A stretch of 9,327 nt of DNA from an uncultured Erysipelotrichales bacterium (lineage in GTDB: Bacteria > Bacillota_I > Bacilli_A > Erysipelotrichales > Coprobacillaceae), in the NCBI GenBank assembly GCA_934754755.1, contig CAKVJS010000034.1, positions 1-9,327 of the forward strand, written 5' to 3'. The translations under genes and the position numbers were made by a program. This document shows positions 1 to 6,730 of this stretch, in pieces. Every line of letters begins with the position of its first letter. The first letter of the stretch is position 1. The notes under the pieces are model-generated. The model saw nothing but the letters and a program-made list of their open reading frames with translations. It did no database searches and was not told the DNA's origin.

Positions 1-1
1 G

Positions 2-220
2 GATAGTGCTATTTTACTCGGTATGGTAGCACAAAATAATGAATATGAAGTAACAGGTAATGTCTTTACCGAAGAACCATATGGTATTGCTATTAATAAG
101 AAGCAAGAGCGATTTGTACAAAAGGTTAATGAAGCCTTACAAGCGATCCATAAAAGTGGGGAATATGATCGTATTTATCATAAGTGGTTTCCCACGGATG
201 ATCAAGGTATGGTTAAATAA
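2..220 (+). CDS. Amino-acid ABC transporter substrate-binding protein, C-terminal part (5' end outside window)
   Basis: The reading frame is open from the window edge (first full codon at base 2) to the TAA at 218-220, giving the last 72 residues. The visible part looks like the end of lobe I of a family 3 solute-binding protein (SBP_bac_3). It has an FTEEPYGIAINKK segment, the usual return strand that precedes the final helices, then a helix with VQKVNEALQAIHKSGEYDRIYHKWF, which in this family reads as a 'G-x-Y-x-x-I-x-x-K-W' ending. Such proteins are extracellular lipoproteins that deliver polar amino acids (glutamine, glutamate, arginine, histidine or cystine) to the permease pair encoded next. 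An internal ATG at 23 is not the start, because sequence homologous to the family continues upstream of it. The signal peptide and ligand pocket are outside the window, so the substrate cannot be named. Confidence 0.85.
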   Translation, partial: DSAILLGMVAQNNEYEVTGNVFTEEPYGIAINKKQERFVQKVNEALQAIHKSGEYDRIYHKWFPTDDQGMVK

Positions 221-235
221 AAAGGAGGCGATATT

Positions 236-886
236 ATGATTGACTTATGGAACCAGTATGCACCTGCCTTTTTAGAAGGCTTTGGTTATACTTTGTTAGC
301 GAGTTTTATCGCTTTATGTTTTAGTCTTGTCATTGGAACATTATTAGCGATCTTTCAACTATCGCACACCAAAATTACACGAATTATAGCACGGATATAT
401 GTGGAGTTCTTTCGCAATATCCCCTTATTAATAATTGTTATGTTCTTCTATGTAGCCTTACCAACCGTGCTTCCATCTTTTCATATTAGTGGCTTCTATG
501 CGGGGGTGATTGGCCTAACGATCTATACATCGGCATTTATTGCAGAGACCGTTCGTTCGGGCATCCAGACCGTGCCGACTGGACAAATGGAGGCAGGATT
601 ATCCTCTGGTTTTACGTATAGTCAAACCATGCGATATATTATTTTGCCACAAGCATTTAAGATTGTTATTCCACCATTAGGAAGTCAATTTATTAATTTA
701 GTAAAAAATTCTTCGGTTTTAGCTATTGTAGCGGGTCTTGATTTAATGTATCAGGGAGATTTAATTGCGAATGCAACATTTGCAACTTTTGATACATATA
801 TTATTGTTGGATTGTTATATTTAGTTATTACACTACCGGTAAGTTATGCGATGCGATATTTAGAACGAAGGTTAGAAATGAAATAG
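236..886 (+). CDS. Polar amino-acid ABC transporter permease (first of two; GlnM/HisM-type)
   Basis: A 216-aa integral membrane protein of the His/Glu/Gln/Arg/opine permease family (HisM/GlnP type). Hydrophobic segments lie at about residues 15-40, 60-80, 88-108, 150-170 and 186-206. The cytoplasmic EAA loop that docks on the ATPase is at about 118-140 (QMEAGLSSG, then IILPQA). The N-terminal stretch with ALCFSLVIGTLLA and the FFRNIPLLI segment are typical of the family. The length is normal. The start is set by an AAAGGAGG site at 221-228, seven bases before the ATG, directly after the stop of the binding protein, so the genes are cotranscribed. It should pair with the following permease as a heterodimer in the cytoplasmic membrane. 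An SBP-permease-permease order with no ATPase downstream resembles glnQHMP-type operons, where the ATPase gene comes first; that is inference. Substrate is uncertain. Confidence 0.93.
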   Translation: MIDLWNQYAPAFLEGFGYTLLASFIALCFSLVIGTLLAIFQLSHTKITRIIARIYVEFFRNIPLLIIVMFFYVALPTVLPSFHISGFYAGVIGLTIYTSAFIAETVRSGIQTVPTGQMEAGLSSGFTYSQTMRYIILPQAFKIVIPPLGSQFINLVKNSSVLAIVAGLDLMYQGDLIANATFATFDTYIIVGLLYLVITLPVSYAMRYLERRLEMK

Positions 887-901
887 AGAGTAGGGATACA
901 T

Positions 902-1558
902 ATGAATTTTATAGGTGCATTTTCTTGGGATAATATACAATATTTATTAAAGGGATTAGCGGTTACCGTAGAAGTATCATTGATCTCCATAATTTTAAGT
1001 TTTATTATTGGTGGTTTAATAGGGATATTGCGCTTTGCTAGAATACGGTATTTTTCCCACTTGTTAGGTATTCTTGTTGATATTATTCGAAATTTACCTT
1101 TACTATTAATCATTTTCTTCTTCTATTTTGCCTTACCACAAATTGGTATTCGTTTTTCTATTATTGGATCTTCCATTGTATCGATGACCTTCTTTGAATC
1201 GTGTATGTTATCCGAAATCTTTCGGGCTGGTTTAGAGGCCGTTCCTAAGGGCCAAATGGAAGCCGGACTATCGACGGGACTATCCTATGTACAAACAATG
1301 TATTATATTATCTTTCCCCAAGCATATAAGTCGATGTTACCAGCGATTTTAAGTCAATTAATCTCCTTGATTAAGGATACATCGTTAGCTGTTATTATTT
1401 CGTTACCAGATATTACGCACAATGCGAAGTTGATTTATGGACAACATCTTGATTACATCTTCCCTATGTTTGTTATGATGACGATTTTATATTTTATTGT
1501 TTGTTATATGTTATCGCTATTATCACGATTTTTAGAGAAACGAAAGTATAAATATTAA
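902..1558 (+). CDS. Polar amino-acid ABC transporter permease (second of two; GlnP-type)
   Basis: A 218-aa membrane protein homologous to the preceding permease. The two share the FIIGGLIGILRFAR-like first helix, the IIRNLPLLLIIFFFYFALPQ segment and the EAA loop at about residues 119-141 (QMEAGLSTG, then IIFPQA). About five membrane helices are apparent, and the tail is short and basic (FLEKRKYKY). It starts 15 bases after the first permease stops, with a weaker AGGG site at 892-895. The two permeases probably form the heterodimeric channel of one importer. It is the last gene of that operon in view. No strong terminator follows; there is only an A/T-only inverted repeat. Expression into the next gene is therefore possible, although that gene also seems to have its own promoter. 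Confidence 0.93.
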   Translation: MNFIGAFSWDNIQYLLKGLAVTVEVSLISIILSFIIGGLIGILRFARIRYFSHLLGILVDIIRNLPLLLIIFFFYFALPQIGIRFSIIGSSIVSMTFFESCMLSEIFRAGLEAVPKGQMEAGLSTGLSYVQTMYYIIFPQAYKSMLPAILSQLISLIKDTSLAVIISLPDITHNAKLIYGQHLDYIFPMFVMMTILYFIVCYMLSLLSRFLEKRKYKY

Positions 1559-1575
1559 ATTTTTAATGAGTTTTA

Positions 1576-1584
1576 TGCTATACT
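1576..1584 (+). promoter_or_regulatory. Possible extended -10 promoter for the BI-1 family gene
   Basis: TGCTATACT gives an extended -10 element (TG at 1576-1577, TATACT at 1579-1584) in the 45-base gap after the permease gene. No good -35 is present; TTAAAT at 1555-1560 with 18-base spacing is the nearest. A transcript would start around 1591, at the ribosome binding site itself, leaving a very short leader. This is a moderate candidate only. Confidence 0.4.
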
Positions 1585-1603
1585 AATGATAGGAGGGATT
1601 ACA

Positions 1604-2287
1604 GTGAAATCAATAGAAATGGAAAATGAAGTAGGTATAGATAATCTTATAGCACATAATTTTGTATCAAAAACTTTTATGTTTATGGCGATTGCCTTGT
1701 TTATTACAGCCATGACATCCTTTGGTATTTATTTATATACTGGTGGCGTTGGAATCAATCAGGCGTTTATAGGGCCTGCTACGCTTCTAGAACTTATTAT
1801 TGTTATTTCCGTCAGTGCTTTATTCCGTAAAGTATCCACAAATATTGTAGCACTTATGCTTATTAGTTACGCCTTTTTAAATGGGGTAATCTTCTCAACT
1901 CTTTTTCAAATATTTGAATTAGGAAGTATCGGTGGTGCCTTTTTAATAACAGCTGGTGTTTTTGGAATCATGGGCTTGTATGGATATACAACAAAAAGAG
2001 ATCTAACAAAAATCGGTACGTTATGCATGATTGCCTTATTTTCATGTATTGTTATAAGCTTTATAAATTTATTCTTTTTACGTAATTCAGCGATGAATAC
2101 TATAATTGACTGTGTTTTGTTAGTAGTATTTTTAGGACTTATCGCATACGATATACAAAAAATCCAAGAATATGCGAAGATGGGTGAAAATAGTACAAAA
2201 ATGGCATTAATGTTTGCCTTGGAAATTTATTTAGATTTCATTAACGTATTCATTCGAATTTTATCTTTACTCGGTAAAGAAAAATAA
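1604..2287 (+). CDS. Bax inhibitor-1 (BI-1/YccA/YetJ) family membrane protein
   Basis: A 227-aa, very hydrophobic protein with about seven membrane helices and little else. The C-terminal half carries the family signature: GLIAYDIQKIQ in the sixth helix and LEIYLDFINVFIRILSLLG in the seventh. Asp183 and Asp211 match the two aspartates that form the pH-sensing pair in Bacillus YetJ, a calcium-leak channel; this identification comes from family knowledge. Bacterial members are poorly defined physiologically, with membrane calcium flux and stress protection proposed. I chose the GTG at 1604 because AGGAGGG lies at 1591-1597, six bases before it. The in-frame ATG at 1586 would sit on top of the probable -10 and has no binding site. 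The N-terminal 25 residues are polar and acidic, as is usual. A terminator follows, so this is probably a single-gene unit or the end of the importer operon. Confidence 0.9.
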   Translation: MKSIEMENEVGIDNLIAHNFVSKTFMFMAIALFITAMTSFGIYLYTGGVGINQAFIGPATLLELIIVISVSALFRKVSTNIVALMLISYAFLNGVIFSTLFQIFELGSIGGAFLITAGVFGIMGLYGYTTKRDLTKIGTLCMIALFSCIVISFINLFFLRNSAMNTIIDCVLLVVFLGLIAYDIQKIQEYAKMGENSTKMALMFALEIYLDFINVFIRILSLLGKEK

Positions 2288-2306
2288 GAGCTGCAAGTAT
2301 GATAAT

Positions 2307-2329
2307 ACATCGCCTTAGGCGGTGTTTTT
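2307..2329 (+). terminator. Rho-independent terminator after the BI-1 family gene
   Basis: An 8-bp stem ACATCGCC/GGCGGTGT (2307-2314 with 2318-2325, one G-T pair) has a TTA loop and runs into five Ts (2325-2329). Flanking sequence (GTAT at 2297-2300 and ATAC at 2330-2333) could extend the hairpin. It lies 19 bases after the stop and just before rsmE. The U-tract is short, so partial read-through into rsmE is likely; no convincing rsmE promoter is visible. Confidence 0.8.
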
Positions 2330-2360
2330 ATACTGTAGCAAGCTTTATATGGAGGAAACT

Positions 2361-3122
2361 ATGCAACGATATTTTGTGGATAGAAGAGATGCCAATAATT
2401 TATACTTAGAACCAGGAGATATTATCCACACACAACGAGTGATGCGTTATACGAATGGTGATGAAGTGATTGGTATTGATAGTACAGGCAATAATTACGT
2501 ATGTAAAATTAAAGATATAACCAAAGGAATATTACAAATGCAGCACCGTATTGATAATGATACTTCTTTAGATGTTGCCGTTACTTTAATATATGCTTTA
2601 CCTAAGGGTGATAAATTTAAATGGGTATTACAGAAGGCTACCGAATTAGGGGTGCATGAAATCGTTCCGTTACAAACCGAGCGTTGCGTTACTAAACTAT
2701 CTACAAAAGACTTTTCTAAAAAGAAGTTGCGTTATCAAAAAATCATAAAGGAAGCAAGTGAACAATCGCTGCGCAATGATATTCCGATACTACGGGATCT
2801 TATTACCGTTGATCAAATGCCAAACTTTAAACGGGGAAGAATGCTCATCGCGTATGAACAATCCGCCTCACAGGGAGAGCATACTAAATTTGCGGAGGTA
2901 TTGCAGACGATGCAAAGTAGCGACGCTATTACGATTGTTGTAGGCAGTGAGGGAGGCTTTGCTCCAGAAGAAATTGAAATGATGTTGTCTTTTAAAGGCG
3001 AATGTTGTTCCTTAGGAAAACGTATTTTACGTAGTGAAACAGCCCCGTTATACATGTTAAGTGTAATTGGGTATAGTCGAGAGTTAGGTGATAAAAATGG
3101 AATTATACAAGGCACTAAATAA
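2361..3122 (+). CDS. rsmE: 16S rRNA m3U1498 methyltransferase RsmE
   Basis: A 253-aa cytoplasmic enzyme that uses S-adenosylmethionine to methylate N3 of U1498 in helix 44 of 16S rRNA, in the assembled 30S subunit. Residues 1-70 form the PUA-like RNA-binding domain (MQRYFVDRR...). Residues from about 73 form the SPOUT (alpha/beta-knot) domain, with ALPKGDKFKWVLQKATELGV at 79-98, EASEQSLRND at 131-140, VGSEGGF at 194-200 and LGKRILRSETAPL at 218-230. The last two make the knotted cofactor site. The family usually has EQSxRN with G or another small residue at x, and Leu here is a mild change. The start at 2361 has GGAGG at 2351-2355, five bases upstream; an in-frame ATG at 2349 and the GTG at 2322 lack such a site and the latter overlaps the terminator. 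Its end overlaps the next gene by 26 bases, suggesting translational coupling. Confidence 0.95.
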   Translation: MQRYFVDRRDANNLYLEPGDIIHTQRVMRYTNGDEVIGIDSTGNNYVCKIKDITKGILQMQHRIDNDTSLDVAVTLIYALPKGDKFKWVLQKATELGVHEIVPLQTERCVTKLSTKDFSKKKLRYQKIIKEASEQSLRNDIPILRDLITVDQMPNFKRGRMLIAYEQSASQGEHTKFAEVLQTMQSSDAITIVVGSEGGFAPEEIEMMLSFKGECCSLGKRILRSETAPLYMLSVIGYSRELGDKNGIIQGTK

Positions 3123-3861
3123 ATATCGTCGTCCACTTTCGATGCATAAAACAAAGCTATATGAATTTCTAGAACAAGAAAAAGAGAACATTAAGGCAGA
3201 GGGATTTCCCTATCATACGAAAGATTGGGAGAGTTTATTTCGATTGGAAGTTATAGCAACAGCTATACAATATAAAAAACACTGTAAAGATATTTATCAT
3301 CAAATACGAATTGAAAATAAAAGGATACTCGTGTATCTCACGTATCAAGAAAGACAAAATTTAATTGCGATGGAGATGGATAAGGCAGTGCAATCCATGT
3401 CTCATTTTGATTTTGAAGGGACGCTTATATGTTTACCGTATTTAGAAAGGCATATTAATCGATGCATATTGCGGGATTATGAGGCTATGGATTTACGCAA
3501 ATATAAAAACTATATTTCGTCTTATCCAAAAAGATTAGAAAATATTACAGATTTATATGGCTGGAAACCATTTGAATCTACTTTTTCGCAATTACAGTAT
3601 GTAGGTCATGATACTACCTATAGATATTTTTATTTTGAATCACAAAAAGCATTATGTATATTTGATGGGGAGTATCATCTAGTTACTATGGTGGGACTGG
3701 TCGATCGATATCATGATTATCTGCCTAAAAAGGAAGAGGTAGCAACCTTAGTCCAACAAATCATAAGTGGTAGTAAAGATCGAGAAGTGTTAGAGTATAT
3801 GCATAAAAATGGATTTATTAGTGCCGTTGGTTATAAAAAAATTAGTAAGAAGATAGGTTAG
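3097..3861 (+). CDS. Unrecognised 254-aa basic protein between rsmE and mtaB
   Basis: I do not recognise this family. The predicted product is about 254 aa, soluble, rich in Lys, Tyr, Arg and Glu, with no membrane segment, signal peptide or cysteine cluster. The first 80 residues look mostly helical and charged (KTKLYEFLEQEKENIKAEG, then ATAIQYKKHCKDIYHQIRIENKR). The middle has LTYQERQNLIAMEMDKAVQ. From about residue 150 a more beta-rich part contains YVGHDTTYRYFYFESQKALCIF, a short TMVGLVDRYHDYLP stretch, and a helical, basic C-terminus ending YKKISKKIG. I prefer the ATG at 3097, with AGGTGA at 3086-3091 before it; a GTG at 3088 is in frame but has no binding site. It overlaps the end of rsmE by 26 bases and mtaB begins 8 bases after it, so it is almost certainly cotranslated with two RNA-modification genes. 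A link to RNA or ribosomes is only guilt by association. Confidence 0.8.
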   Translation: MELYKALNKYRRPLSMHKTKLYEFLEQEKENIKAEGFPYHTKDWESLFRLEVIATAIQYKKHCKDIYHQIRIENKRILVYLTYQERQNLIAMEMDKAVQSMSHFDFEGTLICLPYLERHINRCILRDYEAMDLRKYKNYISSYPKRLENITDLYGWKPFESTFSQLQYVGHDTTYRYFYFESQKALCIFDGEYHLVTMVGLVDRYHDYLPKKEEVATLVQQIISGSKDREVLEYMHKNGFISAVGYKKISKKIG

Positions 3862-3869
3862 GTGGAAGA

Positions 3870-5159
3870 ATGGAAACAGTGGCTTTTCATACCTTAGGGT
3901 GTAAAGTAAATTCATATGAGTCACAAGCAATGTTAGAAATATTTCAAAAGGCAGGTTATAAAGAAGTTGGATTCAAGGAACCAGCCGATGTATATGTTAT
4001 TAACACTTGTACTGTCACAAATACAGGTGATAGTAAGTCCAGACAGATGATCCGTAAGGCGATTCGTCAAAATAAACAGGCGGTTGTTTGTGTGGTTGGC
4101 TGTTATAGTCAGTTAGCCAGTGATGTTTTACAAGAAATGGATGGTGTATCGGTTATTCTAGGAACGCAATACCGAGGAGAAATAGTACAACTTGTAAATA
4201 CGTATAAAAAAGAGAACAGACAGATAGTAAAAGTAGGAAAAATTCAAAATGTGCGTCAATTTGAAGATTTAAACATACAACTTTCGAAACATACCCGCGC
4301 CTTTGTTAAGATACAAGATGGTTGTAATGAATTTTGTACCTATTGTATTATTCCCTATGCCCGTGGTAGAATTCGCTCGCGTCCACCGCAGAGTATTATA
4401 GACCAAGCAAAAAATCTAGTTGCCAGTGGGTATGTAGAAATTGTATTAACCGGGATTCATACAGCTGGATATGGAGAAGATCTGAACCATTATAGTTTTT
4501 ATGATTTATTAAAGGACTTAATTGCGATAAAGGGATTACAAAGAATTCGGATATCTTCTATTGAAATTACCCAAATAAGTGATGCTATTATCCAATTAAT
4601 TGGTGATAATGAGTGTATAGTAGACCAAATTCACGTGCCTTTGCAATCGGGTTGTGATAGTGTGTTACAACGGATGAATCGCAAGTACACCATTGCTCAA
4701 TTTGAAAGTACCTTACATAAAATCCGTACTTTACTTCCGGAAATTGCTTTTACAACCGACATTATTACTGGATTTCCGGGTGAGACCGAAGAAGAATATA
4801 ACATGACAGTAGAAACTTTGCGCCGCCTAAAATTTACGGAACTTCATGTTTTCCCTTATTCGCCAAGGAATAATACACCAGCTGCTCGGATGAAGGATCA
4901 GATCGATGGGATTACAAAACAAAAAAGAGTAAATCAATTATTACAAGTTTCTAAAGAGTTGCATGAAGACTTTGGAAGGAAACAAATAGGTAAGACTTTA
5001 TCTGTTTTATTTGAAACGGAAGAAGGGGATTCTATCATTGGTCATGCCTCTAATTACATGCGTGTAAAGGTAGCAGCTAAAGAGGGGTTAATTGGTACCA
5101 TTCAGTCTGTTACCATTGATTCGTATCAAGATGCTTCACTACTAGGAAGAGTGATATAA
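3870..5159 (+). CDS. mtaB: tRNA (N6-threonylcarbamoyladenosine-37) methylthiotransferase MtaB
   Basis: A 429-aa radical-SAM methylthiotransferase that converts t6A37 to ms2t6A37 in tRNAs reading ANN codons. It has the three domains of the family. The N-terminal UPF0004 domain carries Cys11 (HTLGCKVN), Cys47 (INTCTVT) and Cys78 (VVGCYS), ligands of the auxiliary 4Fe-4S cluster. The radical-SAM domain has the CxxxCxxC motif at Cys152, Cys156 and Cys159 (DGCNEFCTYCIIPYARGR). A C-terminal TRAM RNA-binding domain lies at about 370-429. The HTLGCKVNSYES start and length favour MtaB over MiaB and RimO. Its AGGTGG site at 3860-3865 overlaps the stop of the previous gene. The stop codon of mtaB is immediately followed by the ATG of the MurE-like gene, so the two are likely cotranslated. 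All cluster ligands are present, so it should be active under anaerobic conditions. Confidence 0.95.
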   Translation: METVAFHTLGCKVNSYESQAMLEIFQKAGYKEVGFKEPADVYVINTCTVTNTGDSKSRQMIRKAIRQNKQAVVCVVGCYSQLASDVLQEMDGVSVILGTQYRGEIVQLVNTYKKENRQIVKVGKIQNVRQFEDLNIQLSKHTRAFVKIQDGCNEFCTYCIIPYARGRIRSRPPQSIIDQAKNLVASGYVEIVLTGIHTAGYGEDLNHYSFYDLLKDLIAIKGLQRIRISSIEITQISDAIIQLIGDNECIVDQIHVPLQSGCDSVLQRMNRKYTIAQFESTLHKIRTLLPEIAFTTDIITGFPGETEEEYNMTVETLRRLKFTELHVFPYSPRNNTPAARMKDQIDGITKQKRVNQLLQVSKELHEDFGRKQIGKTLSVLFETEEGDSIIGHASNYMRVKVAAKEGLIGTIQSVTIDSYQDASLLGRVI

Positions 5160-6632
5160 ATGAAAGTACTCAGTGAATTATTTTCGATAAAAAGTGATAT
5201 TAAGATATATTCGATTCATAGTGATTCACGTTATGTTAAACCGTATTCCATCTTTTTTTGCATTGAAGGCTTCCATGTCGATGGTCATCAATATATTGCA
5301 GATGCTATTTTTCAGGGTGCCAAATGCATTGTCCATAGTAAAAATCTAGAGGAGTATCAAGAAGGCATTGCATATATTAAAGTAAAGGATACGGTCGGAG
5401 AGTTAAACCGAGTTGCGAATATTTTTTATGATTATCCTAGTCATAAAATGAAAATGATTGGTATTACCGGTACGAGTGGTAAAACGATTGTCGCCTCGCT
5501 TGTTAAAAATGCTGTATCTACCTTTTGTAAAACGGGCTATATTGGAACCATATCTTTAGAGTATAATGGTCATGTTTTGCAGTCCCCGCATACAACTCCG
5601 GAAACCTTATTTCTACAAAGGAATTTGAATAATATGCAAAAGTGTGGGGTTAAGGTAGTGGCTATGGAAGCATCCAGTCATGGACTTTATTTACGAAGGG
5701 TAGAAGGGATCCGTTTTAATATTGCAGTAATGACCAATATTGGTGCGGATCACTTAGACTTCCATGGAACGAGAGAACATTATATCCAATCGCAACTTCA
5801 ACTATTTGCGTTGTTGGACTCGCAAGGAACAGGTATTGTTAATCTGGATGACCCAGTAAGCGATCGTTTTGTACAAGCTACTCGAAACCGGATTATCACT
5901 TACGGTATTGATACAGAGGCTCAGGTTATGGCTAAAGATATTTCTTTATATCTACGAAAGACCCGATTCACTATTCTATTAAAAGGGCAACTATATCCTA
6001 TTGTTGTACCAATGATTGGCTATTGCAATGTATATAATTGCTTAGCTTTAGCTTGCGTTTTATTAGCTTTAGGCAGTGATGAAAAAATGATCGTCGATTG
6101 CCTGCAAAATATTCAACCGGTATCCGGGCGAATGGAATTATTAAGTCACAATCAACCTTTCCATATTATTGTGGATTATTGCCAAACGGTGGATCATTTT
6201 AAAACTATTTATTCTTTTATTCATCAAGTAAAAGAACCCTACAGTAGAGTGATCGCTGTATTAGGGGCACCAGGCAGGCGTAAAAATAAAGATCGTCAAA
6301 GCATTGGTCAATTAACGAATCAATACTGCGATTATGTAATACTAACGGAATTGGATGATCGCGGTGAGGAAACAGAAGATATTTGTTTAATGATGCAGGA
6401 ATTTTTAGTGGATACGAAAAGTGTTATTATTACCAATCGACAAATTGCTATTGAGCAAGCTATTGTATCAGCGAACAAGGATGATATAATTTTGCTTTTA
6501 GGAAAAGGGCATGAAAAATTTATTTCACTCGGGGTTGGTAATGCAAAATATCCAGGAGATAAACAAGTTGCTCTGTCCGCAATCGAACAAATATACAATA
6601 GCCAAGAAGATGATATTTTGGAAACATTGTAA
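5160..6632 (+). CDS. murE: Divergent MurE-family Mur ligase (UDP-MurNAc-dipeptide ligase or paralogue)
   Basis: A 490-aa cytoplasmic protein with the complete three-domain Mur ligase layout and normal length. MurE adds the third stem-peptide amino acid to UDP-MurNAc-L-Ala-D-Glu using ATP. Visible signatures are an N-terminal UDP-binding domain (SDSRYVKPYSIFFCIEGF at 21-38, DGHQYI), the P-loop GITGTSGKT at 101-109, TTPET at 145-149, EASSHGL at 170-176, TNIGADHLDFHGT at 192-204, PVSGRMELL at 320-328 and GKGHEKF at 448-454. Several conserved positions differ. Gln212 occupies the place of the carbamylated lysine, the P-loop has Ser for Asn, DYAHTPD reads DYCQTVD (339-345), GGDRD reads PGRRKNKDR (371-379), and the DNPR-type specificity loop reads LDDRGEE (398-404). 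The last change argues against a diaminopimelate ligase. It starts directly after the mtaB stop with AGGAAG at 5144-5149. It may be a true but unusual MurE or a paralogue with another acceptor; I cannot tell which. Confidence 0.8.
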   Translation: MKVLSELFSIKSDIKIYSIHSDSRYVKPYSIFFCIEGFHVDGHQYIADAIFQGAKCIVHSKNLEEYQEGIAYIKVKDTVGELNRVANIFYDYPSHKMKMIGITGTSGKTIVASLVKNAVSTFCKTGYIGTISLEYNGHVLQSPHTTPETLFLQRNLNNMQKCGVKVVAMEASSHGLYLRRVEGIRFNIAVMTNIGADHLDFHGTREHYIQSQLQLFALLDSQGTGIVNLDDPVSDRFVQATRNRIITYGIDTEAQVMAKDISLYLRKTRFTILLKGQLYPIVVPMIGYCNVYNCLALACVLLALGSDEKMIVDCLQNIQPVSGRMELLSHNQPFHIIVDYCQTVDHFKTIYSFIHQVKEPYSRVIAVLGAPGRRKNKDRQSIGQLTNQYCDYVILTELDDRGEETEDICLMMQEFLVDTKSVIITNRQIAIEQAIVSANKDDIILLLGKGHEKFISLGVGNAKYPGDKQVALSAIEQIYNSQEDDILETL

Positions 6633-6644
6633 ACAAATAGAAAA

Positions 6645-6660
6645 TTATAGAGTGTTATAG
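6645..6660 (+). repeat. Short direct repeat upstream of the pfl promoter
   Basis: TTATAG occurs at 6645-6650 and 6655-6660, exactly ten bases (one helical turn) apart, about 46-61 bases before the expected transcription start. This position would suit an activator that binds direct repeats. The repeat is short and A/T-rich, so chance is a real alternative. Confidence 0.2.
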
Positions 6661-6670
6661 TATATATGGA

Positions 6671-6699
6671 TTGAGAATCGAACCGCAGACTGGTATAAT
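6671..6699 (+). promoter_or_regulatory. pflB: Sigma-A-type promoter of the pyruvate formate-lyase operon
   Basis: TTGAGA (6671-6676) and TATAAT (6694-6699) are separated by exactly 17 bases, and TGG before the -10 gives an extended -10 element. This is a near-consensus vegetative promoter, with a start of transcription expected around 6705-6707 and a leader of about 25 bases before the GTG start at 6731. It shows that the TTG at 6671 and the ATG at 6704, both in frame with pflB, are not its start. No Rex- or FNR-like palindrome overlaps it that I can recognise. Confidence 0.8.
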
Positions 6700-6715
6700 A
6701 ACAATGGAATTTTAT

Positions 6716-6722
6716 AAGGAGG
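6716..6722 (+). promoter_or_regulatory. pflB: Ribosome binding site that fixes the pflB start
   Basis: AAGGAGG, eight bases before the GTG at 6731. It is the only strong site near any in-frame start of the large pfl gene, and it lies in the short leader produced by the promoter just upstream. Confidence 0.85.
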
Positions 6723-6730
6723 CGCTTAGA

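Noticed and set aside
844..1113. Minus-strand open frames at 844-1113, 2813-3154 and 8485-8682
   Set aside because: Each lies antisense within a clear protein-coding gene, has no good ribosome binding site that I can see, and the product resembles nothing known.
1554..1567. ATTAAATTTTTAAT inverted repeat after the second permease as a terminator
   Set aside because: The stem is only A-T pairs with a very small loop and no U-tract after it, so it would not be stable.
2329..2334. TATACT as a -10 box for rsmE
   Set aside because: It overlaps the terminator U-tract and has no recognisable -35 at a workable distance.
6627..6636. TTGTAAACAA palindrome at the end of the MurE-like gene, as a Rex or similar operator for pfl
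   Set aside because: It has a 2-base centre in place of the longer spacing of Rex sites, overlaps a stop codon, and lies about 70 bases before the expected transcription start.
6671..6730. A 20-residue N-terminal extension of pflB from the TTG at 6671
   Set aside because: The TTG is the -35 box of a near-consensus promoter, no ribosome binding site precedes it, and the extension has no counterpart in the PflB family.
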